In this document: one piece after another, positions 34,330 to 43,658 of the stretch
Position numbering within the stretch: position 1 is the stretch's first letter
Layout of the letters: each line of letters starts with the position of its first letter
DNA from: Lachnospiraceae bacterium
GTDB lineage: Bacteria > Bacillota > Clostridia > Lachnospirales > Lachnospiraceae
Direction: 5' to 3'
NCBI GenBank assembly: GCA_017479935.1
Contig: JAFVBO010000096.1
Location: 1 to 64,000 of the forward strand
DNA length: 64,000 nt
Program-made: the position numbers and the translations under genes
The notes under the pieces: model-generated
Seen by the model: the letters and a program-made list of their open reading frames with translations, nothing else
Databases searched by the model: none
Told to the model about the DNA's origin: nothing

Positions 34330-37300
34330 TTACTGCCGCTTTTCCTTTCCCTTGCTGGCGGTCAGCATCACAGCGGACAACACGGTCAGCGCCGCGAAGG
34401 CGTAGATCGCCGTCGTAAAGGCCGTCTGCCACCAGGGCGTCAGATGACGGATTTCCGTGCCGGAAGACATGCCGTTTACCATGTTGGAGCGGCTCATCTC
34501 ATAGCAGTAGTTCTTCGCGGCGCGGACAACATACTGTACATAATCGCCGTCGTCCGTGGCGTTCAGGTAATCCAGAACCTTCTGCTTGACCAGCTGCGCG
34601 TTCGTCATGCAGAAGCGGTCGGTGCCGGCGGCCAGCTGGTCGATGTAATCGCCCTGATAGCCGTCCTCGCGGGCGTTGGTGCAGTCGGTGATGATGGAAC
34701 CTTCAAAGCCCCACTCCGCGCGGACCACGCCGTTGTTGAAGGCTTCGCTGCGCATGGTGCTGACCAGACCGATGCGGAGATAGCTCTGCATGAAGCTCTG
34801 GATATCCGCCTTCTTAAAGGCGCCTTCGCAGGCTCGTAAGGAGCCTTCGCGCCATGCCTGCTCATTGAAGAACGAGCTGCAGCCGATGCGCATGGTTTCC
34901 TGATCATTGCCGGCCGGGTGCTTGGCGCAGCAGATCACGCCGTATTTCTCCATCTCGATGGCTTCGGGGACAAGCGCCATGTAGCAAAGGTTCGCGTCCT
35001 CGGAGCAGTACTCAAAGTTTCTTCCGCCAAAAGGCGTGCGGTGATAGTTGGCGCCCAGCGTCCAGAATTCCTGCTTGCCGGCCCACAGACCGTACTCGCC
35101 GATGAATTTGCCGCGGTTGGCCCACAGCTCGCGGTTGAAGGTGCCGGTTAAAACGGCCTTTCCGGTGAAGCAGCACATGGAGGTACGCTCGGTTCTGCCG
35201 CTGCCGTACTTGCCGGTGGTATCTTCGTAAGGAAGGTTAATATTGGTTCCGTTCGGGCCGTCCACGCCATCGCCAAGGCTCATGGGAGCCAGGCCGATGC
35301 TCTCGGAAACTGCCCACTGATTGCCCTGTCCATCGTCCATGACGTTCAGCATCTCATCCAACGTCATCTGCTTGATAAACAGATCCCAGGTTTCCTCATC
35401 GTCATAGGCGACATCCATCATGTCTACCATCTTCAGACCGGCGTTCTGGCCGAAGGCAGCGGTGGCCTGAGAAACCGTAGGCGCTCCTTCCGGCGCGGTA
35501 TACATATGTCCGGCCAGCACACGGATCATCTCTTCTGTCGCCGTTACCTGCACCGGTACCGGGAAGGTGCCGTTCCAGTCGCTTCTGCTCAGATAGGTGC
35601 CAGCGCCGGGAACCCAGTAATTTAAGTCCGCATCGTCAAACTTGTTGGTAACAATCGCGCCCGTTTCCGTATGGCTGTAGGAAGTCGCGTCAAATCCGTT
35701 GCGGAAGGTATACGTCTTGGCGGCATCGCCGGCGGCGGTCATGCGGCTTACATCCGCGCCCTTGGCGGCCAGAATGTTGTTTAAAGCGTCGTGTGCGTCA
35801 TTTCCAACGGCCAGGTAGTAATCGCCCTCGGAAAGGATATAGGTCTTTGCGTTCGAGTAATCGTAGGAAGCTAACAGGTAACGCTCCACCTCGATGGTCA
35901 CGGTCTCGGAAGCGCCGGGGGCTAACAGACCCGTCTTCTCAAAACCGACGAACGTGACAGCCGGTTTTTCCACCTTATTGGTCTTCTCGTACTCGCCGTA
36001 AGGCGTCTGTGCGTACACCTGCACGGTGCGCTTGCCGGCCATATCGCCGGTGTTGGTGACGGTAACCGTTACTTCGTAGACATCCTTGTCCGCGTTGTAC
36101 TTGACATTGTCCAGCTTTTCCTCAAAAGTCGTGTAGCTTAAGCCAAAGCCAAACGGATAGGAAACTTCGTTTTCATATTTCCACTCGGCTGCGCCATTAC
36201 TTGCGCCGTTGGCGCCGGAGGCATTGCCGCGGCCAAGGACACAGTCCTCGTAACGGGTTTCATAGTATTTGTAACCCACGTAGATGCCTTCCGCCTGGAA
36301 GTTCATCCACTTTCCGGTATCGCCGAAAGGAGAGATGGTGCCGATGACGGCCGCTTCCACGGCATCTCCGTTTAAGTAAGTCTGCGTGTTTCCATTGGAG
36401 TTGACCACCGCGGGGCTCGACAGGGAGTTCACCGCGTAGGTGTCCACGATGCGTCCGGAGAAGTTCTCCTCACCCGCAAGCAGCTTTGCAACGCCGTGCG
36501 CGCCGACGCCGCCTAACAGGCCCGTAAAGACGCAGGCGTCTACATCGTACTCATCCAGCCAGCCCACTTCCATCGTGTTTCCGGTGTTTAACAGCACAAC
36601 GATCTTATCAAAGTATCCGGCTGCCTTGGCTTCCTTTAACATGGACAGGATGTCCTTCTCTTCCTGGATCAGCGCCAGAGAGCTCATGCCGGTGGGCGTT
36701 CCGGGGTTGATCGGCGGATCAAACATGCCCTCGCCCTTGACGAAGCCAGCCCTGTTGTCGGTCAGCATATCGTAGTTTTCCTGCCCGCAACGGGTCAGAA
36801 CCATAATCGCCGTGCCGCCCTTTTCGTTTTCCCAGGTCTTCTTCAGCTCCGGAGTGTAAAAGGCAATCGGATCCTCGCCGTCCGCGATACCCTGCGTTGC
36901 GTTCGTGCAGTCCATCCAGAAGTAATTAGACTTTGCTCTTGTGGTCGTGGAGGCCGACAGCGCTTCTACCAGCTCTTCGTTTAACGTGAAGCCGGCCATC
37001 CTAAAAGCCGCCGGAAAGTTGATGCGGTAACCCGGCATGGGGTCAACGCCGGCCGAGTTCCCCTTGTAGATCGGATCCACGGACGCGTGTCCGAAAAAGC
37101 TGATCCGCTCACTTGCCTTGTCAAGCGGCAGCGCGTTGTTCTCGTTCTTTAACAGGGCCGCGCCTTCCACCATTTCCTGGATGGTCTGGTCAAAACTGTC
37201 TTCCACCAGCTTCTTTAAATTCTCCTCGGTGAACTCGCCGTAGGATGATTTGAAGTAAGCCGTGTCTTCCTCTGCGTCTCCCGTGTTGATGATTTCCACG

Positions 37301-37425
37301 GTCTTCACGCCAAGGAAATTGTTGATGGCGCCGTCATAGGACATCGCCAGCTGGCTGCCAAGAAAAGCGAGCACCAGCAGGAAAGCCATGACGCTTGTCA
37401 GTCCTCTCCATACACTTGTTTTCAT
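34330..37425 (-). CDS. Membrane-anchored, domain-permuted GH3 protein 1
   Basis: A 1031-residue protein. A transmembrane helix near each end (~10-30 and ~1000-1020) brackets an extracellular part. The GH3 alpha/beta sandwich comes first (~90-340, with the acid/base region LTRCGQENYD), then a fibronectin-III-like domain (~430-560), then the TIM-barrel-type domain (~700-960) with CAKHPAGNDQ and the presumed nucleophile Asp914 in SIITDCT. This order is the reverse of ordinary GH3 but is known in some Ruminococcus and Butyrivibrio beta-glucosidases. Expected activity is exo-glycoside hydrolysis; the substrate is unknown. The start follows CAGGAGGAGAAAC. A LytTR/GHKL regulator pair lies upstream, separated by a terminator and the palindromic element. 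Confidence 0.85.
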   Translation of the reverse strand: MKTSVWRGLTSVMAFLLVLAFLGSQLAMSYDGAINNFLGVKTVEIINTGDAEEDTAYFKSSYGEFTEENLKKLVEDSFDQTIQEMVEGAALLKNENNALPLDKASERISFFGHASVDPIYKGNSAGVDPMPGYRINFPAAFRMAGFTLNEELVEALSASTTTRAKSNYFWMDCTNATQGIADGEDPIAFYTPELKKTWENEKGGTAIMVLTRCGQENYDMLTDNRAGFVKGEGMFDPPINPGTPTGMSSLALIQEEKDILSMLKEAKAAGYFDKIVVLLNTGNTMEVGWLDEYDVDACVFTGLLGGVGAHGVAKLLAGEENFSGRIVDTYAVNSLSSPAVVNSNGNTQTYLNGDAVEAAVIGTISPFGDTGKWMNFQAEGIYVGYKYYETRYEDCVLGRGNASGANGASNGAAEWKYENEVSYPFGFGLSYTTFEEKLDNVKYNADKDVYEVTVTVTNTGDMAGKRTVQVYAQTPYGEYEKTNKVEKPAVTFVGFEKTGLLAPGASETVTIEVERYLLASYDYSNAKTYILSEGDYYLAVGNDAHDALNNILAAKGADVSRMTAAGDAAKTYTFRNGFDATSYSHTETGAIVTNKFDDADLNYWVPGAGTYLSRSDWNGTFPVPVQVTATEEMIRVLAGHMYTAPEGAPTVSQATAAFGQNAGLKMVDMMDVAYDDEETWDLFIKQMTLDEMLNVMDDGQGNQWAVSESIGLAPMSLGDGVDGPNGTNINLPYEDTTGKYGSGRTERTSMCCFTGKAVLTGTFNRELWANRGKFIGEYGLWAGKQEFWTLGANYHRTPFGGRNFEYCSEDANLCYMALVPEAIEMEKYGVICCAKHPAGNDQETMRIGCSSFFNEQAWREGSLRACEGAFKKADIQSFMQSYLRIGLVSTMRSEAFNNGVVRAEWGFEGSIITDCTNAREDGYQGDYIDQLAAGTDRFCMTNAQLVKQKVLDYLNATDDGDYVQYVVRAAKNYCYEMSRSNMVNGMSSGTEIRHLTPWWQTAFTTAIYAFAALTVLSAVMLTASKGKEKRQ

Positions 37426-37495
37426 GTTTCTCCTCCTGTGAAAATGAAAGATTTTATCTTTTGACGGGGTTCCCGTCGGTTCATGGCCTCATCAT

Positions 37496-37521
37496 AGCCA
37501 CCGGAGAAATAAAAAAAACAG
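37496..37521 (-). promoter_or_regulatory. Element shared by the GH3-1 and GH3-2 leaders (copy 1)
   Basis: Read leftward: CTGTTTTTTTTATTTC-TCC-GGTGGCT, ~70-95 bp before GH3-1. It closely matches 52176-52201 in front of GH3-2. Part of it overlaps the T-run of the terminator at 37511-37537. It may be a promoter or regulator target. Confidence 0.4.
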
Positions 37522-37537
37522 GTTTTGATTAACCTGT
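37511..37537 (-). terminator. Terminator after the first regulator pair
   Basis: Read leftward: ACAGGTTAATCAAAACCTGT followed by TTTTTTT. It separates the regulator pair from GH3-1. Confidence 0.75.
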
Positions 37538-37559
37538 CGTTTTTTCGGTTTAGATTGTA

Positions 37560-37636
37560 ATGATATCGCCCGGTCGCAATGCGCGAAGCTGTGCGTAAGG
37601 GCGATATCATATGAAGCGGCGCGTCCGTAAGGCCGC
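37560..37636 (-). repeat. Dispersed palindromic element, copy 3 (short form, inverted)
   Basis: ATGATATCGCCC...GGGCGATATCAT ends, inner CTTACGCACAGCTTCGCGCATTGCGACC on the minus strand, and a degenerate GC palindrome (GGCCTTACGGACGCGCCGC). Same structure as the copies at 15567 and 20775 but opposite orientation. It follows the kinase stop by 10 bp. Confidence 0.85.
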
Positions 37637-37646
37637 ATGAAGATTG

Positions 37647-38951
37647 TTACGGGATCGGAATCATCACATTGGTATTAAAAACATCCCCATCTGCCACGAA
37701 AGACAGTGTTCCACCATACTTCTCCGCCACATAGCGCATGCTCTTGACTCCGTAGCCGTGGAATACCGGGTCGTCCTTGGTGGTGACGGGCAGGCCGTCC
37801 ACCATCGTCAGATCGGAAGAGAAATAATTCTCACAGTGAATCAGGATCATCCCGTTCTGTGTCCGCACGTTCAGGTTGATGATGGCTTTCTCCGGATCCT
37901 CCAGATTCTTCACGGCCTCAATGGCGTTGTCGATCAGGTTTCCGAACAGGCTCACCATGTCCATGCTGCTGATGAACTCTAACGGCGCGCCATCGATCAT
38001 GCAGCCAAAGCGGATCCCGGCGCGGTCGCAGTAAATGCTGCGGTCCGTGACGATGACGTCCAGCACCTGATTTCCCGTGTTGATCCCGGCGTCATAAATA
38101 CTGACGGCGTCGGTGATTTCCTTTAGCGCCGCCTCATCCACCTTGGCCTCCCGTCCCAACAGGCGGATCTGCTTGCGGATATCATGGCACTTAATATTGA
38201 TAATATCAATATTATCCTTGGTCAGATCGTAATGCTTCTTCGCCTCGGAAAACGCGCGCTGCAGATTTTCGTACTCCATCTTCTGAAAGGACTCATCCAG
38301 GAAATCAAACTGATACGCCAGCACGAAAAAGCACAGCAGGATCATCGCCAGGTCAAACAGGATGGCATTCTGCATATCCTCATAGGTGACCAGCACGCCG
38401 ATCCATAGGCACAGCACCACGCACACGATCGCCGCGAAGGTCATCCGGCGGTTGTTGATATTCGGAAACGTCCGGCTTTTCAGCTTCCGGAAGAAGGCCA
38501 CGTACATCACCGCGTAAACCGCGGTAAAAAGAACAACCGTGACAATCAGAAAAACAGCGGGGGGAACGCTTTTCAGGCTGCCGCCGACAGCCGCCGTGAA
38601 CACCAGATCGCGCACGCGGTGCGCCAGGTGCTGCGTCGCCTGCGCCGCCGAGCAGCAAAACAGCAGGCTCCAGACCTTTTCTTTAAAACACAGCTTCAGG
38701 CACAGGACTGTAAAGGCCAGCACCAGAATATACCGCCAGCCGGCGCTTAACGCGCCTGCCAGCGTCCCGTACGGAAAGAAATTCGGAAGTTTTAGCGTGA
38801 AGGCATACAGCGCCACCGTAAGCACGCAGGCACAAACCGCCCGCGCCGCAAACCACTTTCTTCTCTGAAACCCCAGCGACACGAGCGCTTCCGCGGCCAG
38901 AAGCTGCAGCGCGTACTCAATCCGGATAAGGTCAAACAAAACCGTATTCAT
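37647..38951 (-). CDS. AgrC-type (GHKL) sensor histidine kinase 1
   Basis: A 434-residue protein. Six N-terminal helices (~5-205) form the membrane sensor. A coiled region with the likely phospho-acceptor His in INIKCHDIRKQI (~255) follows, then a GHKL ATPase domain with the N-box LFGNLIDNAIEA and a YGVKSM G-box. The response regulator gene ends 1 bp before it, so the two are made together. The membrane layout suits a peptide or small-molecule sensor; the signal is unknown. Confidence 0.88.
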   Translation of the reverse strand: MNTVLFDLIRIEYALQLLAAEALVSLGFQRRKWFAARAVCACVLTVALYAFTLKLPNFFPYGTLAGALSAGWRYILVLAFTVLCLKLCFKEKVWSLLFCCSAAQATQHLAHRVRDLVFTAAVGGSLKSVPPAVFLIVTVVLFTAVYAVMYVAFFRKLKSRTFPNINNRRMTFAAIVCVVLCLWIGVLVTYEDMQNAILFDLAMILLCFFVLAYQFDFLDESFQKMEYENLQRAFSEAKKHYDLTKDNIDIINIKCHDIRKQIRLLGREAKVDEAALKEITDAVSIYDAGINTGNQVLDVIVTDRSIYCDRAGIRFGCMIDGAPLEFISSMDMVSLFGNLIDNAIEAVKNLEDPEKAIINLNVRTQNGMILIHCENYFSSDLTMVDGLPVTTKDDPVFHGYGVKSMRYVAEKYGGTLSFVADGDVFNTNVMIPIP

Positions 38952-39659
38952 CTAGCATGTCCCTCCCCAGTAATCGGTCAGCTCCTGCATGAACTGTTTC
39001 TTCCGCGGACGGCTGATCTCCAGGCTCTCGTTCCCTAAGCGCACCTCGTCCTTGTAAACCTCGGTGATATAGCGCAGGTTCACCACGCAGTAATTGTTGC
39101 AACGCCGAAAGCCAAATCCGTACAGCGACTGTTCCCAGTCCTTCAGCGTCCCGTTGGACAAAATCTCCTCTCCCTGTGTATGGAACACCAGCTTGCGCGC
39201 CACCATCTCCACATACTTCACGTCAGCCGCGTCCACGCGCCGGGTTCCGTATTTCACGGGGATGGTTAAGAGGTGCGGTTCTTTCCGGGCGATCAGCTTC
39301 AGCGCCTTTTTTAAGGTCAGCTCCAGCCCATAGTAGGTGACCGGCTTGATCAGGAAATCAAACGCGCCAACCTCATATCCCTTTAACGCCATCCGCTTCA
39401 TGTTCGTCACGATGATGATCGGTACCTCCGCATCGACGTCCCGGATCCGGCGCGACACGTCGATCCCGTTCATATGCGGCATCTCAATGTCCATGAAAAT
39501 CAGGTCGTAATTCGCCTTGTATTCCGTCACGAACACGATCGGCTGCGCGTACACATGGATGCTGCAGGCGATCTGATTTTTTTCGCAGAACGTTTTGATA
39601 TGGTCCTCCAGCGCTTTTGCGGCTTCCGCCTCATCCTCGCAGATCGCTATATCCAGCAT
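38952..39659 (-). CDS. LytTR-type response regulator 1
   Basis: A 235-residue protein. A receiver domain (~1-120) with phospho-site Asp in LIFMDIEMPHM is followed by a LytTR DNA-binding domain (~135-230; FRRCNNYCVVNLRYI). AAAGAAAGGGGG precedes the ATG. It directly precedes the kinase gene. AgrA-like proteins bind short direct repeats upstream of targets; GH3-1 is the likeliest local target. Confidence 0.9.
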   Translation of the reverse strand: MLDIAICEDEAEAAKALEDHIKTFCEKNQIACSIHVYAQPIVFVTEYKANYDLIFMDIEMPHMNGIDVSRRIRDVDAEVPIIIVTNMKRMALKGYEVGAFDFLIKPVTYYGLELTLKKALKLIARKEPHLLTIPVKYGTRRVDAADVKYVEMVARKLVFHTQGEEILSNGTLKDWEQSLYGFGFRRCNNYCVVNLRYITEVYKDEVRLGNESLEISRPRKKQFMQELTDYWGGTC

Positions 39660-39763
39660 CTTACGCCCCCTTTCTTTGGATGTATTTTCCGTTCACACGC
39701 CTTTTGCTGCCTGCCTTGCCCTGTGTCAAATCCGGCGCTCCGGGAGTTTTTCTTCCTTACCTT

Positions 39764-41836
39764 TTACTCCGCCAAAAAACCTTCCACCCGGTTCTTCCAG
39801 TCAAACAGATCGTTGTGCTGCACAATCTCATACTCCCTAAGGAGCGGCTCCGCCGCAATGGCTTCCTCGGTCACCTCGTGCACTTCGCCGTCCGCCGTAA
39901 AATAGAAGCCTGCCGTGACCGCCGGAAACGTTTCCCTGAGCTCATCTAAGTAAAGCTGGAAGTCCGTCTTCGGAAGACCCGCCGCCTCCATGACAATCGA
40001 GGACAGGTAGTTGGCGCTGGTATCAAAGTCGCTTCTCTCCATCTCGCCCAGATCGTAATTGGCCCAGATAAAGTACGGCACCTGATAACGCGCCACCTGC
40101 TCCTTCCAGGTCAGCTCAGACGGGTTCTTCCCCAAAAGTTCCTTAAAGAACTTGGTTTCGAGCAGCGCCGGCTGATGATCGCCAAAGAAGACAATCAGCG
40201 TCTTCTCATCCACCGCCTTAAAGTATTCGACCAGCTTGCGCACCGCGTCGTCCGTCCAGCGGCAAAGCGTCAGATACATCTCCGTCTTGGGGAGCTTGCC
40301 TAAATCCGGATTGGTAACATAAATATCAGGGGTAAAATTATCATAGCTCTTGGAATAGCTGCCATGGTTTTGCATGGTCACCGCGAAAGCGAACAGCGGC
40401 GCGTCTTCCTTCTTCGCCTCGTACTCCCGGATGATCTGGCGCACCACCGCCTTGTCCGACACGTAGTTCCGAAGAACCGCCCGCTCGGCAAAATCCGGCT
40501 TGAACATGGCCCGGTCAAATCCCAGCCAGGGATAGACCTCATCCCGGTTCCAGCCGGTGGCGCCGTACGGATGCATGGCCAGCGTCTCGTAGCCGTAACT
40601 CTTTAAGATCGAAGCCATGGACGGCGTATCATGCTTGATATACTGCTGGTACGCCGTACTCCCGGAAGGCAGAAACGCGCAGGACATACCGGTTAACACT
40701 TCAAACTCCGTATTGGCGGTATTACCGCCGAAAACGGACACATACAGAGCCCCGGAGATCACGTTATCTCCCCTTAACAGCTTGTCGATATTCGGCATCA
40801 CAGCCTTGTTCGTCTCAAAATCTCCCAGAACGGTCAGATCGGAAAAGGCCTCATCCATGATAATAATAATATTGGGATAGTCTTCTTGTTTTCCGTCCTT
40901 GTCTTCTGCCGCACTTCCGGAATTCTGTTTCTTTTCTGACGCTTCCTTTGCCTCCTGTAAGATGGCTTTCGCCGCGTCGGGCGAGTACCCCGCCGGCACG
41001 GACAGATCCATGAAGCGCATATTGACAAGAAAACTCACAAAGAACCCGTTTTTCTTATATACATGCCACTGCGTAAACGGCTCCTCGTAAACCTGGGTTT
41101 TTGTCTTGAACTCCTTGACCTGCAGCGCCTTAAAATACGCAAACGACAAAATGCAGACAAGCGCGAGCCAGAAGACACGCACCTTTCCCGTGCGAATGCG
41201 AAGGTCCAGCTTCGGAATAACCGCGAAAATCCCCAGAAATCCTAACAGGCTCCACATAACCTCAAAGGTTCCCTGATAGACAAAATTATCCGCAACGGAA
41301 AACGCCGTCCCGGCCGCGGTTAAATCCCAGGGCAGGATCGGGTTTCCCCGGAAATCCATGACAAAATAGTTGGCCAGGCCGATCACCAGCACAAACGCGG
41401 TCGCGAGAAAATACCCCACGTCCGCCCGCCCGCACAGCGAAAACGCAAGCATAAATAACAGCCAGTAGAAGATATATTCCAGTACCTTCACCGACATCAC
41501 GATCATCTCCGGATCGTGCGTCATCCACTCCAGCAGGTAAAAACTGCCGACGGGAATAACAATCATCAAAAGAGCCGACAGCCCCCTCGGCAGCTTAACA
41601 GGAAAGACGGCCAAAAGAAAGCCCGCCACACACGAAATGAGCGCCAGATAGTACCACTCATCCGCAATTTCCGCCGTATCCTTGCACCAGCTTACCACAA
41701 ACAAACCGGCTGCCGCAATCACGAGCGCATAAACAATCCACAAGAACACCGTCCACTTCTTATTTCCTTTTCCCTTGCTGACATTCTCTGTCATGTCCCT
41801 GGAAAGCACCTGTCCGGTTTCGTTCTCCTTCTCCAT
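39764..41836 (-). CDS. LtaS-type phosphoglycerol transferase (lipoteichoic acid synthase-like)
   Basis: A 690-residue protein. Five or more N-terminal helices (~30-250) precede an extracellular sulfatase-fold domain (~330-660). Hallmarks are the metal-binding Glu in IIIIMDEAFSDL, the nucleophile Thr region GGNTANTEFEVLTG, HPYGATGWNR, and the FFGDHQPAL metal site. It transfers glycerol-phosphate to a glycolipid or polysaccharide. An acidic, Ser-rich linker joins the halves. The ATG at 41836 follows GAGAGGGAC; an upstream start in the terminator hairpin is not credible. Confidence 0.88.
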   Translation of the reverse strand: MEKENETGQVLSRDMTENVSKGKGNKKWTVFLWIVYALVIAAAGLFVVSWCKDTAEIADEWYYLALISCVAGFLLAVFPVKLPRGLSALLMIVIPVGSFYLLEWMTHDPEMIVMSVKVLEYIFYWLLFMLAFSLCGRADVGYFLATAFVLVIGLANYFVMDFRGNPILPWDLTAAGTAFSVADNFVYQGTFEVMWSLLGFLGIFAVIPKLDLRIRTGKVRVFWLALVCILSFAYFKALQVKEFKTKTQVYEEPFTQWHVYKKNGFFVSFLVNMRFMDLSVPAGYSPDAAKAILQEAKEASEKKQNSGSAAEDKDGKQEDYPNIIIIMDEAFSDLTVLGDFETNKAVMPNIDKLLRGDNVISGALYVSVFGGNTANTEFEVLTGMSCAFLPSGSTAYQQYIKHDTPSMASILKSYGYETLAMHPYGATGWNRDEVYPWLGFDRAMFKPDFAERAVLRNYVSDKAVVRQIIREYEAKKEDAPLFAFAVTMQNHGSYSKSYDNFTPDIYVTNPDLGKLPKTEMYLTLCRWTDDAVRKLVEYFKAVDEKTLIVFFGDHQPALLETKFFKELLGKNPSELTWKEQVARYQVPYFIWANYDLGEMERSDFDTSANYLSSIVMEAAGLPKTDFQLYLDELRETFPAVTAGFYFTADGEVHEVTEEAIAAEPLLREYEIVQHNDLFDWKNRVEGFLAE

Positions 41837-41865
41837 ATTTTGTCCCTCTCTGATCCTGCTGTATA

Positions 41866-41920
41866 AACAAGAACAGGACTGTTTTAGCGGCAAAGCTTGC
41901 TGCTAAAACAGTCCTGTTTC
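41866..41920 (-). terminator. Terminator after the trigger-factor-like lipoprotein gene
   Basis: Read leftward: AACAGGACTGTTTTAGC, inner GCAA/TTGC, GCTAAAACAGTCCTGTT, then CTTGTTT. A ~21-bp stem 20 bp after the stop. Confidence 0.85.
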
Positions 41921-41940
41921 ACCGAACCTATTTTAAGCTC

Positions 41941-43305
41941 TTATTCTGCCTTGGCCTTCGTCTCAGCTTCCGCCTTGGTTTCAGCCTCAGCCTTCGTCTC
42001 AGTCTCGGCCTTGGTTTCTTCCTCCGCCTTGGTCTCTTCCTCAGCCTTCGTTTCAGTCTCGGCCTTGGTCTCTTCCTCAGCCTTCGTCTCAGCCTCCGCC
42101 TTGGTTTCTTCCTCAGCCTTCGTCTCAGCCTCCGCCTTGGTCTCTTCCTCAGTTGCAGCTTCCGTCTCCGGCGCAGCCACAGCCACAGCCTTCTCCATCA
42201 GCTTCTCCATGACCTTGTTAAAGAGCAGGTTATCCTCGATCTGTACGCGGCCGCCGGCCTGCTGCTCCAAAAGGGTCATGTCCGTGTAGCCATATTGTGT
42301 CGCCAGCTCCTGCAGGTGCGCCTGATACTCCTCTTCCGACACGGCCAGGCCATACACCTCTGCTAACGTCCGGTTCACGATGGCGGACTTGGAATTCTCC
42401 GTCGCGTAATTATGAAGGAGCTCCTCTACCTCATCCTCCGTGCGGTTCATCATCTGGCAGTACTCTGCATAGGTAACGCCATAATAATCCGCATACTGGG
42501 TAAGCAGACTCTTCTGATCATTATAATAATACTCTTCCAGACCCTCCGGGAAGCCGGAGAATGTGGCGTTGTTTACCACCTGCGTCCACACCGCGCCGTT
42601 GTCTTCCGTCTTGGCCGAGTTTGCCTTGTTTTCCGTAAGTCGGTCGTAGATATAACCCTTCAGGCCGTCCACGGTGGTGTAATCGCCCTGGGTGTAAGAT
42701 GTCACCCATTCGTTGTTTAACACCGCCGGGATCTCCTCGCCCTGGATGTAATTCACCGTAATCTCAAACGTAACAGGCTTTCCGGCCTTATCCGCAGCGT
42801 GATAGTCTTCCGGGAAGGAGATGTTCGCGGTAACCGTCTCTCCCACCTTGGCACCAATCAGACTTTCCAGGAAACCGGCAATGTAATTGCTGACACCGAT
42901 CGTAACAATCTGATCCGAAGCGGTACCGCCGGCGAACTGCTCGCCTTCCATAAAACCCTTAAAATCGATGTTCACCGTATCCTGATCCTTCACGGTGCCT
43001 TCCATGATCTTTTCGTGATCGGGGCTGGCGGCCAGCATCTGCTCCACTACCGCCATGACCTCCGCTTCCGTCACAGTCGTATCAAAGGGGGTATATTCCA
43101 TGCCCTCATAGGCACCTAAGGTTACATAATCCGATGCCTTCTTTCCCTCCCAGGAAAAGGTGACCTGCTCGGCGGCGCTTTCGTTTGTTTCTGTCTCGGC
43201 TGATCCGGTCGGCCCCTCAGAGCTTCCGGGAGTGCTGTTGCAACCCGTCAGGGCCGCCGTCAAAGCGAGGGATAAGGTGACTGCCGCAAGAATCTGTTTC
43301 TTCAT
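41941..43305 (-). CDS. Trigger factor/SurA-like peptidyl-prolyl isomerase lipoprotein with Glu/Lys/Ala repeat tail
   Basis: A 454-residue lipoprotein. The lipobox is LTGC (~residue 22). An FKBP domain (~90-185; DTVNIDFKGFMEGEQFAGG, IAGFLESLIGAKVGETV) and a helical chaperone part (~190-375) follow. The last ~75 residues are a tandem repeat (ETKAEEETKAEAE). It is a surface folding factor related to trigger factor but without the ribosome-binding domain. The tail is acidic, low-complexity and probably disordered. Its start ATG follows AGGAGAAAAAA. It is preceded by a terminator for the upstream region at 43422-43450. Confidence 0.82.
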   Translation of the reverse strand: MKKQILAAVTLSLALTAALTGCNSTPGSSEGPTGSAETETNESAAEQVTFSWEGKKASDYVTLGAYEGMEYTPFDTTVTEAEVMAVVEQMLAASPDHEKIMEGTVKDQDTVNIDFKGFMEGEQFAGGTASDQIVTIGVSNYIAGFLESLIGAKVGETVTANISFPEDYHAADKAGKPVTFEITVNYIQGEEIPAVLNNEWVTSYTQGDYTTVDGLKGYIYDRLTENKANSAKTEDNGAVWTQVVNNATFSGFPEGLEEYYYNDQKSLLTQYADYYGVTYAEYCQMMNRTEDEVEELLHNYATENSKSAIVNRTLAEVYGLAVSEEEYQAHLQELATQYGYTDMTLLEQQAGGRVQIEDNLLFNKVMEKLMEKAVAVAAPETEAATEEETKAEAETKAEEETKAEAETKAEEETKAETETKAEEETKAEEETKAETETKAEAETKAEAETKAKAE

Positions 43306-43421
43306 TTTTTTCTCCTACCACTTTCATTTATTGTGTATAAATTCGTATTGTACCATATCGCGTTCCTCCCGCGGCGTGTGTGCGAAATGAAACGCGCATA
43401 CAAGCTTACCTACTATAGCAC

Positions 43422-43450
43422 AAAAAAAGGTGCCTGAAAAGCACCTTTTG
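43422..43450 (-). terminator. Terminator between GH3-3 and the lipoprotein gene
   Basis: Read leftward: CAAAAGGTGCTTTTCAGGCACC then TTTTTTTG. The 43451-43658 stretch contains no gene I can support. Confidence 0.75.
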
Positions 43451-43658
43451 TCGGTTTTAGATTTTCGTTACATTCTAATCTTGCAATGTTTAAAAAGCTA
43501 CACTTTAGGAAGAGATGGAATTTCGTCTATTTCCTTACATATGAAACCAGTGGCAAAAATCTTCAATCCAGTTGGCGATCCGCATGCGAAGAAGAGTCAG
43601 CCATCGAAAGTGTGTCACATATGCCACATCGCCTGTCTGCGTTGTCCCAAAGGAGGCA

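Noticed and set aside
39660..39763. TTGACA near 39,720 as a promoter for regulator pair 1
   Set aside because: No acceptable -10 sequence lies 16-18 bp downstream.
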